Positions 36,258 to 48,700 of a DNA stretch of 64,000 nt are shown in pieces. The notes under the pieces are model-generated. The model was not told the origin of the DNA. It searched no databases and was given only the letters and a program-made list of their open reading frames with translations. Position numbers and translations under genes: made by a program. The stretch is from Norana najaformis. Taxonomy: Eukaryota > Annelida > Clitellata > Crassiclitellata > Hormogastridae. The stretch covers positions 9,302,685 through 9,366,684 of the forward strand of contig OZ029923.1 in NCBI GenBank assembly GCA_964023275.1. The letters run 5' to 3'. Positions within the stretch are counted from its first letter, which is position 1. Every line of letters begins with the position of its first letter.

Positions 36258-36452
36258 GCAGCCGGTGTGCACACAGCCAAGTTCCAGTTTCTTCCTGTAA
36301 ATCCAGACGGAACAGGAGCAGCGGCCACAGCCACGGTCAGTTCCGGCTGCATTCCGATCAGAACAGGATTGCAGCAAGTACACACAGTAGGCCAACACGC
36401 CCAACGTGGGGCTACATACGAGTATCATAACTCTTTTCCCAACAGATGACAA
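36258..36452 (+). other. Candidate unrecognised coding exon
   Basis: After GAAATTCGCAG a frame reads AGVHTAKFQFLPVNPDGTG, then AAATATVSSGCIPIRTG and LQQVHTVGQHAQRGATYEY. The composition is protein-like and richer in GC than its surroundings, with an acceptor-like start. No partner exon or donor was confirmed and the family is not recognised. It could also be an open stretch in old repeat DNA. Confidence 0.2.
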
Positions 36453-36564
36453 TCAGAGTATTTGCAAAATAGAACAGCAAACACATTTAGTATTGTAGGC
36501 CACAAACAGAAGACCCAATGCACACAAACCTCAATCCAATCTGAAGCCAATTTAGTCTAAAATC

Positions 36565-36730
36565 GGCTTGCATGGTCCGTACATGGGGACCTTAAATGGC
36601 ACAGCGCTCATTCAAACGGGTACCAGTGGCGAAGGATCTCACCCGATTAATTCATTGCAAAATGAGAAGGGTCGAGGCCATAAAGTCGCTATATAAAACT
36701 GTGTACATTTAAATTTACATTTAAACCGAA
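36565..36730 (+). repeat. Family A repeat, full length
   Basis: Begins GGTCCGTACATGGGGACCTT, a hairpin of GGTCC and GGACC arms, then AAATGGCACAGCGCTCATTC, AAACGGGTACCAGTGGCGAA, GGATCTCACCCGATTAATTC, ATTGCAAAATGAGAAGGGTC and GCTATATAAAACTGTGTACA, ending in ATTTAAATTTACATTTAAA. It serves as the reference copy. Confidence 0.9.
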
Positions 36731-39700
36731 AGTACTTTCTCTCTCTCCCCGGATCTAGTTTAATCAAAAATAGATATCAGACTCATTTGTTTTTATTCAG
36801 CTTCAGGACTTTGGCCTATGGACACTTTAAGCAGCTTCCTAGTCACAAGCAGCATCTGTAATAAGTAAATCAATGAAAATCGTGAAAATCATTTTCTTCA
36901 ATACTTTAAAATTGCCATCTAACTCTGAAAAGTTTAAGTGTTGGATGTCTGACTCTAGAGAAACTGAATCCAAAGCCTATTTCTTTTTTAAAATCAACAA
37001 AATCATTTATTTTTACATATACAGTTTAAAAATTTTTTAATTTCTTCAGACCACCAAAATGATGTTACAGCCATGGTCTGTGATAGATAAATTATGTAAA
37101 AACTGAATTTCAAATAGTGATGTGCTTGCAAAGTCTTATTATGAAAACATTAAGCAGACACAATACTTCAGCTGAGGCATCATATTTAAGACTATAAATT
37201 ATGTAAGCTATAGGTCCACTGTTCCCCAGCTTAAATAATTTGGACCAAAAATAATGGGTCAAGGTGGTAGGTCAAAAAAGGGTGGCTGCATGGGTATAGT
37301 TCTTTAAAAGGTACCTTCAATACCTTACAAGATCTAATAAGAGTAGAAAGTGATCAAATGTTCAAGCTGTATTTAGCATACGCTTCTAAATTTATGCAAA
37401 TGAAAATGAAAATGCAACACTACACAGACGTGATGCACGTGTAGATTAACTGAATTAATTCAAAGTGGACTATATCCGCCTTGGTGTTCAACTCAAGTAG
37501 CCATTTAACTTATCTTATGATTATACAATGCTTTTAAATGACCTGCTCCTACTATCAACAACAACCCTGAGTACTGTGGCCGCCATCCAGGATTTCAGTC
37601 AAAATACTCCCACCCACTGTACTCAGTAAATAAATATCTAGGCCTTAAAACCGTCAGCAGTGTCTATGAATCAGAAATATCCAAGACAGTGACTTCACAT
37701 AAATCCAGTTCTCAAAAGAAGAACCATCCACTGTAATATGACCCATCGCAGAGGGGCAGACATGAATAGTCGACCTCTGAGCTACCCAAACAATACAACA
37801 AGTATTAAATTCTAAAACTAGAAAGGAAAGAACAGAATCTTCAGCTCATGGGTGACTCATGAGTACAGAAACCCAAAGTGTGCCAGCCATGTTAGTGTGG
37901 AACTATCCTGAAACAATTATAGAGCAGTTGGGAAAATTTGCTGCATGGCACAAAGTCAAACAGCAGGCAATAATAGTGTCTCTGTCAGCACCAACAGAGT
38001 CATAAAAAACAATAAAAACCAACACAAGCAAGAAATAAAAAGGTAAAAACTTATCTTATGGCAGCAGAAAGCAGATATTTAAATAGCATAATAAAATTGG
38101 ACATAAAATTGATGATGAAACTGTTTTAAAATATATATTAATTTATTTTGAAGCACGACAGTATTTATAACCAAATATACTGCCTCATCGACAAGTCAAG
38201 ATAAAGACGAACCATAGTAAGAAAAGCTGCCACATCCTTTGGCAACACATTACAGTTCAATAAAATACGTTTCAGTCAAAGATGTCAGATGGTGTGTTAT
38301 TGCCTCCAGAACTTCTCATGTGAATAATTTAATCAGGATGCTATGTACTGTGATATGCGCAAGTATCAAGAGCCCTTCATGCATCACTGATTCTTCATGC
38401 ACTACTGATTTTATGTTGCAGCACCCAAATCTAATACTTGCCAACAGTCACGTACGTCAGCGGAAAAATCTGTGCAAAAGCTCAACATCAAAACCCAAAT
38501 GTAACGTCCATATGTCATACAGGACTTTAAAACCTTTACCAGTTTATGTCAATTCATGAAAATAATTTTACACTGGTTTAGGTCTTAACAACAACACCAG
38601 TTATATGGCAGCCTTAAAAGACCATTAAAGGCACTAAATAAAAGTCCACAAAGAATTATACATCATATACATACATACATATCATACATACATACATACA
38701 TATCATGCATACATATACAATGTTACAAATTAACACCTGAAAGTCTCCTCCTTCTCCTCCTCCTCGTCGTCCTCCTCCTCCTTTTCATCATCATCATCAT
38801 GATCATGATCATCATCATCATCATCATCATCATTATTATAACTAATTTATTTTTATGTTTATCGCTATCATTAATCAGATATTAACACTGTGCTAATTAA
38901 TGAATTAGCCTCAAAAGCATGAGCACAAGTAGCTGGAAAAAGATGAGTCTTCAACTGTTTGCAAAATGATAAAACAGAAGAATAATAAGAGCAATTTCAT
39001 ACACATGAACCGCAAGACCACAAGATTTCTTTTTTGAAAGGATGGGACTAACAACTGGACAGCCAGGGGCTGAGAGTTTTACCTCCTAAGATGATGTACG
39101 AGTTGCACAGCTCCAGAAAATAATTTTTATGTTTGAGACTGTGTCAGGAACTCTGCCACGGTTTTTCCATCTATTTCTCTCCTACAGTTAAAGAAGCTGC
39201 CAAATTTCGTTGCAGGATTTCATGAGATGCTGCTCAAATGATGAGCAGCAGCAAAAACCGTGAAGATTTTACAATTTAGGTTTAATATGGTTGCTTCTCT
39301 GAAATTTGTTTCACCCTCTTTGAAATTCATGTCTGCATTGGCAAAATAAGGTACAGAAGTATTCATGTCCAAAAGTTTACAAAATACAAGGTAATATATG
39401 TAAGAACTGTCTGTACTAGATTCTCAATCGAAATGTGATCAAAAGTGGTTTATGCCATAGAGAGACATACATTAGATTTTGTATCTAATATTTAACCTGG
39501 CCCAATCCCAATCCGTTATTTCTAGGCCTATTTCATATGCAGTTACTGAACTGAGTGAGTCCTAAGCTTTTGGTAGTGGTGATCAGTAACGATGTAAAAG
39601 TAACGCGGTACAGTCTTTTGAACAACACTGACTTAATAAAGACACGTTGATCTTGCATTCTAACCAATTTTCTACTTACTCTACATCTGTTTCATATTTA

Positions 39701-40284
39701 CATCTTTTAAGAGGTCCTAACGGTTTTAGATGACCAACCCCATACAAACGACTGATATTGTTATTTTCATAATCACTTCTGATTACAACTACTTGCGCTA
39801 CAAAAAGAACGATCTTCATTATTTATCTAGCAGTCTACCAGAAACTAAAATAAGAATCTGTACCAAAGAAGATAATTATGCATTTGAAAACTGCATTAAA
39901 TAATAAGCTCCTACCTCCAGAAGCCCTGACGCCGTCGAGAACGATGACTAAATAAATAATTGCCTAATTCATTTTTCTTCGGCCAATGTAAACAGAAATT
40001 ACTCTGCGCAGGGATTAACAACAACAGAGAATATATTGTATATTATGCGGATTCTACAATTAATAACATATCCATATCAGAGAATCACCACGAGCAGCAT
40101 TGGCGCCACTCTGTGATCGTATGTATGTAAATGTTTGTTTTGGACAGGGCGACAAAAAGTTTTGACAGAATCAAGCTGATTCGCGGTTATGTTTCAATTT
40201 GAAAGAAATAATGCAAATGGATTGGGTAAGATATCGTTACAGATCGAGACACAAAGTGGGGCAAATGGCAGGAGTTCGTGGACC
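36731..40284. other. Non-coding interval
   Basis: AT-rich DNA without a supported exon. It contains microsatellites at 38655-38715 (ACAT) and 38750-38840 (TCC then TCA). Around 38935 the text GATGAGTCTTCAACTG echoes family C. Confidence 0.4.
38655..38840. repeat. Adjacent ACAT, TCC and TCA microsatellites
   Basis: ATACATACATACATATCATA units are followed by a CTCCTCCTCCTCGTCG tract and then a (TCA)n tract with an internal GATCATGATCATGATC palindromic patch. Confidence 0.85.
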
Positions 40285-40475
40285 GCGACAAAAAGGCTGT
40301 TCCAATTCCAAACACCATCCACCGTAGCCGTCTCTGTCTGATCTTGAACTGGAGCCGATTCTGACCCATCCTATCTATTTTGTTTTGACTGAGCGCCTGC
40401 GAATAAGCTAGTTCCCGAGATTTAGCTTTCTTTGAGCGCTGTAAAAATCTCGAGTTGCGGTTACAATTTAACGAT
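40285..40475 (+). repeat. Family B repeat copy
   Basis: Contains CCAATTCCAAACACCATCCA, CCGTAGCCGTCTCTGTCTGA, TTTTGTTTTGACTGAGCGCC, GAATAAGCTAGTTCCCG and GAGCGCTGTAAAAATCTCG, then GTTGCGGTTAC. Confidence 0.85.
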
Positions 40476-40967
40476 TAATGTAGATCTGTTGAACTAGAAA
40501 ATTTTATCCTCTTTATCTTTGATTTCTCGAATTTCTATTCTGCTGTTTCACTTTTCGCACATTTTCACTACATTTCCCCTTAGTTTTTCCATTTTGCTTT
40601 GGTTGTTCTAATTTTACATCGTTTAACTGCTTTGACCATATGTCTTAGGGCGCTTTGAAAGTATAATCAGCTTATTTTTACCTGTAGACATCATTCGCTG
40701 AAACCGGTTTCAATGTACCTTTGCTTGCACCCCACCCCAATCAAACGGAACATGGCCTTTCTGGATCCTCCCTTGACACTACCAAGAAGATATGTAGAAC
40801 GCAGAATAAAAACACACAGTAGTAAGGGAGGGACATTCTTACAAATAAAGCCTACTGTAACGTCTCAATGCTCTCGCAGTAACGAGAGAAGACGAATGGC
40901 AAAAGAATAATGACAAGCAGAAATAAAATCTCGAGTTTAAAATCCAACTTTGGACATGTTGACAGAT

Positions 40968-41105
40968 ATGCGGTCCGTACACGGGGAACTTAAGTGGCAT
41001 GGCGCCCATTCAAATGGGCAAAGGTGGTGAAGGACCTCGCCCGATAAATTCGTTGAAAAACTAGCAGAGTCGAACCCATATTCGCTATGAAAAACATTCT
41101 TTGAC
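40968..41105 (+). repeat. Family A repeat, near full length
   Basis: Begins GCGGTCCGTACACGGGGAAC and continues AAGTGGCATGGCGCCCATTC, AAATGGGCAAAGGTGGTGAA, GGACCTCGCCCGATAAATTC and GCTATGAAAAACATTC. Tail eroded. Confidence 0.85.
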
Positions 41106-42799
41106 ATCAGTTCCCCAGCCGATATAACCTATCGTCAAACGTTAGGTGACGCTAGGTTTCGTTATCCACAGCGCTAAAAATAAACCCTGCGTACCGATTA
41201 TGCAACCTCATTGTAACTTATGACAACATCTACTTTGCTCGCATAAATATAAAACTCAGTTTACCGTTTTTATTTTAAACTTTTTAAAGCGTTTAAGTAC
41301 TAAATAACGCAAAATATCTATAAAAATAGTCATCCGTTGTATCTGAATCACGGTGGCGCGCTTCTGTTATTGATTGCTATGGCGCATTTTGTAATTGATG
41401 ATATTCCATATTATTACACTTCAGTATAGGACAAAATATATGTTAGATAGAAAAATTGAGACAAGTCGAGGACAAGCAGCATTGGCTATTATCACTGGCA
41501 TCATTTGACTGGAATGTATTTAATTTCTACTCTGATTCACTCTCGTTTCTCAGGCGAGGCCATATCAGTTTGAAAATGTGTACAGTATTTCCCTTGGGAT
41601 GGATGAGCATGGGGGTCACATACCATGACGGTTATAATTATTTCATCATGACACTTATTACAAGCAGCATAAAATAAGTTTCTTGCAATTCAGAAAAACG
41701 GCCTTGTCACCACCTCATTTGGGACGAAAACTTTTCACATGTCCTCGTTTACATGCAGGGCAGGACTACCGATATATCTGCATGCAAACGTCAAAATATT
41801 CTGGCTTGCGTTAATGTTTCATGCAAATCTATAAATAACTGGGCTGACTGCAAAACTACACTGAGTTTACAACCACTGTATTTACCATACCAAAAGAATG
41901 GCCATCTTACAAATAAAATTATTCAAACAAGCCAAACTTACAACCATACCCACATATGCAACTGCCCATCCAAGCAAGCAGTGACACGCCATCCAAAACT
42001 GTACTCTTAATCTTACTGTGCATGAATACTGAACATAAACACTCAACTTCTCAACTGAACCACTGTACAGGCAAATATACACGAATCATTAATCTGCAAG
42101 AGTTTATCTGTGACACGAAACGTTAACCTGCAAGAGTTTATCAAATGGTAACTTTAGGCTGCAGAATTCTCAACCCTATGTATATGGTTAAAGATATATG
42201 GTTAAAGAAATTTATATGAATCCATACAAAAAACAAACATAAAAGACCAATTTCTAAACCCTTATTACCGTGGTGTCTTTGCTACTGCATCATGCTTTAT
42301 CGAAATGAAAGGAGAACTTTGGAAAATCGAAGAGGTGGCGGATCTGTTCGTCTCACACAAGACTATATTACTCAATTATAGTATGCCACTCCTTGTTTAT
42401 TACCACAAACACTACCAGCAAGATTGTTCTAAGTCAAGAACTTGACTTAAAGAAGCCAATCAACCATCCCGCATCTCTAGTCCACCAATCACTCAACAAG
42501 CGTAAATATACAGTACACACGAAATACCAGTCAAAACTCACCTTGAGTTGAGCACAGTGAGATGATGCAATCAAAGGCCCATCGTTTTTAACAATTGTTA
42601 ATACAGTGCACATTATCACAGTAAAATAAGTGGCTTATAACTAGCGAGTGTAGACCCAGAATCACCCAGATTAAATTAAGACACTGTCTGTACGTGTGTT
42701 TGTCTGCCCCTCCAAACAAAACCAACGGTTCAAAGATTGGTGCAAACTGTAGTGGAAGTAGTTCTGAGTGGAGAGAAATTTCACTGGATAGGAATGTTG
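41106..42799. other. Interval downstream of TMF1
   Basis: No supported exon. It should include the TMF1 3' UTR on its right. A TTTATT at about 42397 would be an AATAAA signal on the minus strand, some 400 bases after the TMF1 stop, but this is only positional inference. Confidence 0.4.
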
Positions 42800-45700
42800 C
42801 TAGTAGTTCCAGTTGCTAGGCAGAGCCTTTGTCTTCAGCAGCTCATCAATCTAAAGAGCATTCAGAAATGAATAATTGTACAATAACAGATGTGAAATGG
42901 AAGTACTTTTATGTTGGTACTTGTGTACGAACCCTCCAAAGGTTGTGGGGGCAAGCTGACCCATATGTTCTGGTGTATACCATGGACAGTCGTCCACCCA
43001 AGTACTAAATGAGTTTGCTGTTATTTACCTTGACAGCACAGCAGTGTGCCACCGCTCGGCTTTGTGTTTGCTTGGTAAAGATTCAACAAAATGTGCAGAG
43101 ATAAAATTTGTAGCTAATCAGTCATAGAAGTTTCTAAAATTAAAATCTTGATCATAGCACTAATTGCAATTGTAATTGTAAACTCAGCAGAGTTTGTTCA
43201 GATTTATTCAGTTCATTACCTGCGACTTGTACATTTCTTTGATGTCTTGTAGGTCCATGCGCAGTTCTTCCCCTTCTTCCACCTTCTCTCCATACATCTG
43301 TAACAGCGCATTGTACCGACCGTCCAACTCCTGGAACAAATTCATAAACTATCTTACCAGTACAAAAACTTAGGCTTTAAATAGGCCATGCCAGAAAATG
43401 TGCATAAGGCAATTTTTACATGTGACTGAGAAATACTCCGGTTTGTAAAGGAAGAGCAAGAAGGAGCCAGATGTTGAAATTAAGTCAATATTTCATATAT
43501 CCAAAGTTTTGTACTGCATTTTCTTCCGTGGGACCAAAAAAGTTTTTCAGTTTTAAGCAATATTTTTGTGTTATCAGTTTCGAGAGAAAGGAACAAAATT
43601 TACACTTAAAACCATTTAAAAATTTACATTTAAAACCAGACCAAGCATCCTCCATGTTATCCTACATTTTGCATTAACGTTGTCATATTAAGTGTTTTTC
43701 ACAGTATGTCTGTTGCATGTGTGTACATACGCATACATACACAAAAAACTGATTATGTACTCAATCATTCACACTAACTGAGTGTTTCTTTTGTATTTCG
43801 TTCATTTCACTTTGTTTCTGTTCCATATCCTCGTTGGCCATAGTCAATGTTACCAACTGCCGAGCCATTGACTCCCGAGTCCTCTCCAGCTCAGAAATCT
43901 CACTCTGCAAAAATGCACCACACAAAACAGACCTAATGTAGCAAACAAGTGCTGCTTGTTGAGTAAATGACTAGATGCTTGTTCAGTAACAGTGTACCTG
44001 ATTACAGATTACTAGACCATCTGTATAACAGCACACGGTAATGTAACATACCTGACTTTTACGCAGTAGCTATACAGGAACATCTCAAGACACTGCATAC
44101 AGCGTGTTACATAATTTTGAAATAAAGAAGGCCACATTTGCAATAGTTGAATGTAAATATTCACCAACACAAATTAATTGTGGAAATATATCTGCCAATG
44201 TACTGGCAACAAGAAATTAATTCTGCTGGTCAAGTTATTGAAAAAGGCTGTGTATGTACCAAGAAGATCACTGGTAGCTATAGCAATTTTGAAAATGCAC
44301 AATAACAGAATACATTATTATTGCTATTATTATTACTATTAATCAGTAACTTCTATGGTGCCAGTGTCTAATGTACAAGGCATCAACCGTTGATGCACCA
44401 AAAGTAAGCTGTAATCAGGTGCACCGTTAATGGCAACCAGGCTTTAGTACTGTGCACATTTTAAATCTCTGTGCCAACCTGTAGCTGAACAATCTCGCCC
44501 TCTCTCTGCTTGAGCTGTGACTGAAGATTCTCAAGAAGTGACGAGGTGCTTGTCACGCGCAAACTCTCGTATATCGACATACGACTGGAAGGGGCCGTAA
44601 ACAACGAAGCTCTGTCGAGGTCTTCCTGTAATTGTACATTGAAAGGATCAAAACTAATACACCTTATTCAGTATATAATTTATTACATTAAGTTCAGTGC
44701 CAGACACCACCTACTGTAGCTGTTTGACTGCCTGCCTGCCCAACTCTTGGATCTTGACCTGAAACCGAACCCTTTTTGCCTACTGATTTTGTTTTGACTA
44801 AGCACCTGTGAATAAGCTGCTTCCCACGACCTGGCTTTCATTGGGCGTTATAGAAATCTTGAGTTTACGATTATGATTACTGTGAATTATATAGGATCCA
44901 TATTCTATTTACAAAAACAACATGGATCTCTTAAAATTGTCACAAAATCACAGACTTGAGATGCACCTGTTTGTGTTGGCTTTTCCTGATAACTGTAGGT
45001 GTTAAAATGCACATGGAAATGTGGTTTTGTATACTACTGGATCCCCTTTCTAATGCTACCCTTTGGAAGCCTATCAAACATCCTATCATGATGAAGTTGC
45101 CTAATAACAAGGCCACATTCTAAAGTTCACCTAACTTGAAATCCATGCCCCTCAACTTATATCAGATTTTATTATTTCTGCATTTATTAAGCATCACTAT
45201 TCAATGGCTAAGCATCAAACGACAGCACTGAGCAACTGCAAGTGAAGGACTTGCATAAGGTCCCTACACAGTAACTGTCTCAGGGAAGGCTTGAACCAGT
45301 ACTCTCCACGTTACAAGCCAAGCGCTCTATCCAATCGGCTACCGTGCCCACAAATTTCCACGTTATAAGGACAATGTGGTGTATTACTATTAGTACCAAG
45401 ACATCACACCTGACCAGCCGTAGAAGAGCAGAGCATCGTCGATGATGATGAGGTAGACAGACTGTCAATCATGGCATCATGCTTTGATGCAGTGGTTGCA
45501 GATGACGATGATGACAGCTGCAATATTGTGATGTCCTGACCAACATAAATATGCATATTAAGTTAGATGACCAGACATTTCTATGGTGCATTTAAGTGGT
45601 CATCAAAAGCACAGAATGGAAATTCATTCATTCAGAGCATTTATATAACACCCCCATTCAAGATATCTGTAACCTACTCAGCTGCATCTTTACAATGGCA

Positions 45701-48700
45701 ATGTGTTACAGAAAGAAACTGCATTACAGGAAAGATTTTGTGATGCAGTGGCTTTAACCCAAACGTGGAACATACACACAATGAAAGGGAAATTTTCATA
45801 ATCTATACCAGGACTAGAGTTGAACTGTTAGTCACTGTAAAAGGACCTGCAGCAGACTTCAACACTGGTCTTGAAATGGGGGTTACAACACTGTTCTATT
45901 ATTGAAATGGAGGTCATGGAATTTTGCAACTCATAGATTCTTTTGCAACTGCTGTCTATCACATGAACAAACTTCAAAAACAGAAAATCTACAGGTAATA
46001 AACCATAAATAATTTGTCGAATGACCTTTTCTCGAAGCTGCTCGTGGACCAAGGCCACCTTTTTCTTTTCCGCTTCAACTTTCATCTTTTCCATTTCGAG
46101 CTGGTTCTCTACCAAAACCTGAAAAGTCACAAGAACATACAGCTAATTTGCTCATGTAATACAAGTGCATTGTTCTTAAAAGAAATAAATTAAATCCGTG
46201 GTAATTTAAACTGATTTCTTTTACTTATTTCTGTGATAATAACTTCATATAACGTAGGTTATTATTTTATTTCAGTAATACTAATTTAATCTTCATTAAC
46301 ATGGTTATCAAACAGTGCTGCTGTATAATTATTCCTGTCAAATCAAATGTGAAAGTTAGTTCTCAGAAACAGAGAATTAACCGAAACTTGAGATGTAAGG
46401 CGGAAATAAATTCAAAATCAATTCCAATTCAAAGTTGATTTCTGATCTGTAGAACAGCGAACTTGAATTATCAAGTGACCAACTGAATGACAAACTGATT
46501 CACTGTTTGGTGTCACCTACTTCTCAGAAAGAGAATTCACTGCACTAACTGACCTTATCTTTTTTCAAATCATTGATCTCCAAATGAAGTTTGTGTATGG
46601 CTGTATCTCTCTGCATTGACTCACTGCAACAAGAAGTTTATGCAGGAAGATGTTTAGAGGATTTAGAGGACCTGGTTGAGCAGTGACAAGTCTTGGGCAT
46701 CAGCAAAGTGAAGATAGTGAGGTTGGCTGAAATGCTGAGCCTTGTATATGTTTAGCCAGGTTTTGAAAGTCATTCCACAAAACATGGAGAACATGGAATA
46801 AACTTGTGTAGAATTACAAATAAGCGACTACCAGTGCCTCAGCTAACATTCTAATTGTATTTAAATGTAATGTATAAAGTCAGGTACGCCAGTCTGCTAA
46901 GGTTCATCAGTCACTATAGCTTGCCTATAGTAAAACAGGGAGGAGACCCGACCGACGTATCCTTTGATCGTAGACTTGGAACCGACCTGGGCTGATGAAT
47001 CAAAGTCCTCCGTGCCCACCTTCACGTGGTGCAGACTGTTAGTACCCTTTCCATTATGGGAAGGGGAACGAACGGGCACGGCAGGCAAAACCAGGGGAAG
47101 GCAATGGCAAACCACCCTTGTGAAAGTGCCAAGAAAACCGTCATGAGACAAGTATTTTCGGTCGCTAGAGCTCAAAGAGCTGACAGCACAAGGTGACGCC
47201 AGTTTACCGTTTATAACTATTTTTTAAGTCTCACCTTTAAGGCAAATTTTAAGAAACAATATCGAAATTACTTTAAGGTAAAACGTGTAAGATCTGATTA
47301 GGTTAGTCACTGACTTGTTTTTGGATTCTTGCATTAGTTCAACTTTTGCCTTTTCCATGTCTAGCTGTGTCTGCAACTGGACTCTTTCCTGCCGCAAAGT
47401 GGATATCTGCGATTCCAAGCTCGTCAGCCTAGCAGTCGATTCCATCAGTCGATCGCTTGCCAAACGCTCCTTCTCCACTGCTATCGCTAACTGGCTCTGG
47501 GCCTCCGCTATACACACAAGCACAAGTTCAGGACATTGTTCTACGAGTTCAAATAATTTTGCCACTTACACAATTCACGACTGTGCATATCTTTGCTACA
47601 ACCACTTCTTACTTATTCTGTTGCCTAAAGATCAAATTATTTGAGCAGAGTTTAATCTCCACAGTCTTTAGAACAGCTAAGAACTTCTGTTATAAAGACT
47701 GTGGTTGCCTCTGGATTATCTTCAAATTAAAATAATCACTTACACAATCGGTCTGTCAGATTCTTCTCAACTCTCTCATAACTTGAGGATTGAACCGAGT
47801 AAGTTGTCTGCAAGTTTTCAATCTGGCGTAGGAGCGGTCGAGTAGCTAAAGAAAATAAATTCCAACAATATTTAAAATCAAGCACTAAACTTACAGCTCA
47901 TTAATGAAACACAGTCTTAGAGTAAGAAGCGACTGCAGGATAGAAGGAATCAAAAGAGACAGGTAACGACCAATTAGGTCAACTGCTGTATGGCACATTC
48001 CTTTAAGAAACAGACCAATACAAGTATTTTGGGACAAGTGACCCACTCAGCAACAGCCGCTGATTGAAAGAATTGCAGTCAATCGTAAATTTTACTAATG
48101 CAGGTTAGCCAATTACCATGCATATATCAAGTATCAATTACTTTTAATTAAACCTGAAGTTGTCAGTGTCTTGAAGCAGCATTGCTGTTCTTACCCGCAG
48201 AAACACCCTGAGTTAGTTCTTGATTTCGTTCTTCAGCTTCTTGCAAACGCTAAACGTGAAGAAACCCATTTACTGAACTTCTTTAAAAAAATTTTCATCA
48301 TAACAGAAGTGCAAATATTAACTCCAACACTGTTATGGTTGCCTTTTGCTAGACTGCCAACAAGCTTTATCACTAATACAATCCTCAAATTAACTGAAAT
48401 TTTTAGTGACAGATATGTCACTTGACGAAAAAGCAAGTGCTGCTAATTACAAAAACACTCTAGTGACATTCCACTTATTTTTCTTAGCCTCCTTAGCATC
48501 AAGACAATTCTGACATTCAGCTGAAGATTTTAGTTTAGAAGACTATTTTGGAAAGACACAAGCAAAAGCAATTCAGCCATTTCTCATTTTTTTGTGTGAG
48601 GATGATAACAATTTTACGCATTTCACAAGGTTTATATCTTACCTGCTTGATATCATATTTTCATATTTTCAACATGTTATATACCTGCTGCAGGTCAGAT

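Noticed and set aside
46897-47175. 92-codon minus-strand frame in TMF1 intron 15
   Set aside because: It lies wholly within a dispersed repeat whose core recurs at 51.8 and 53.6 kb.
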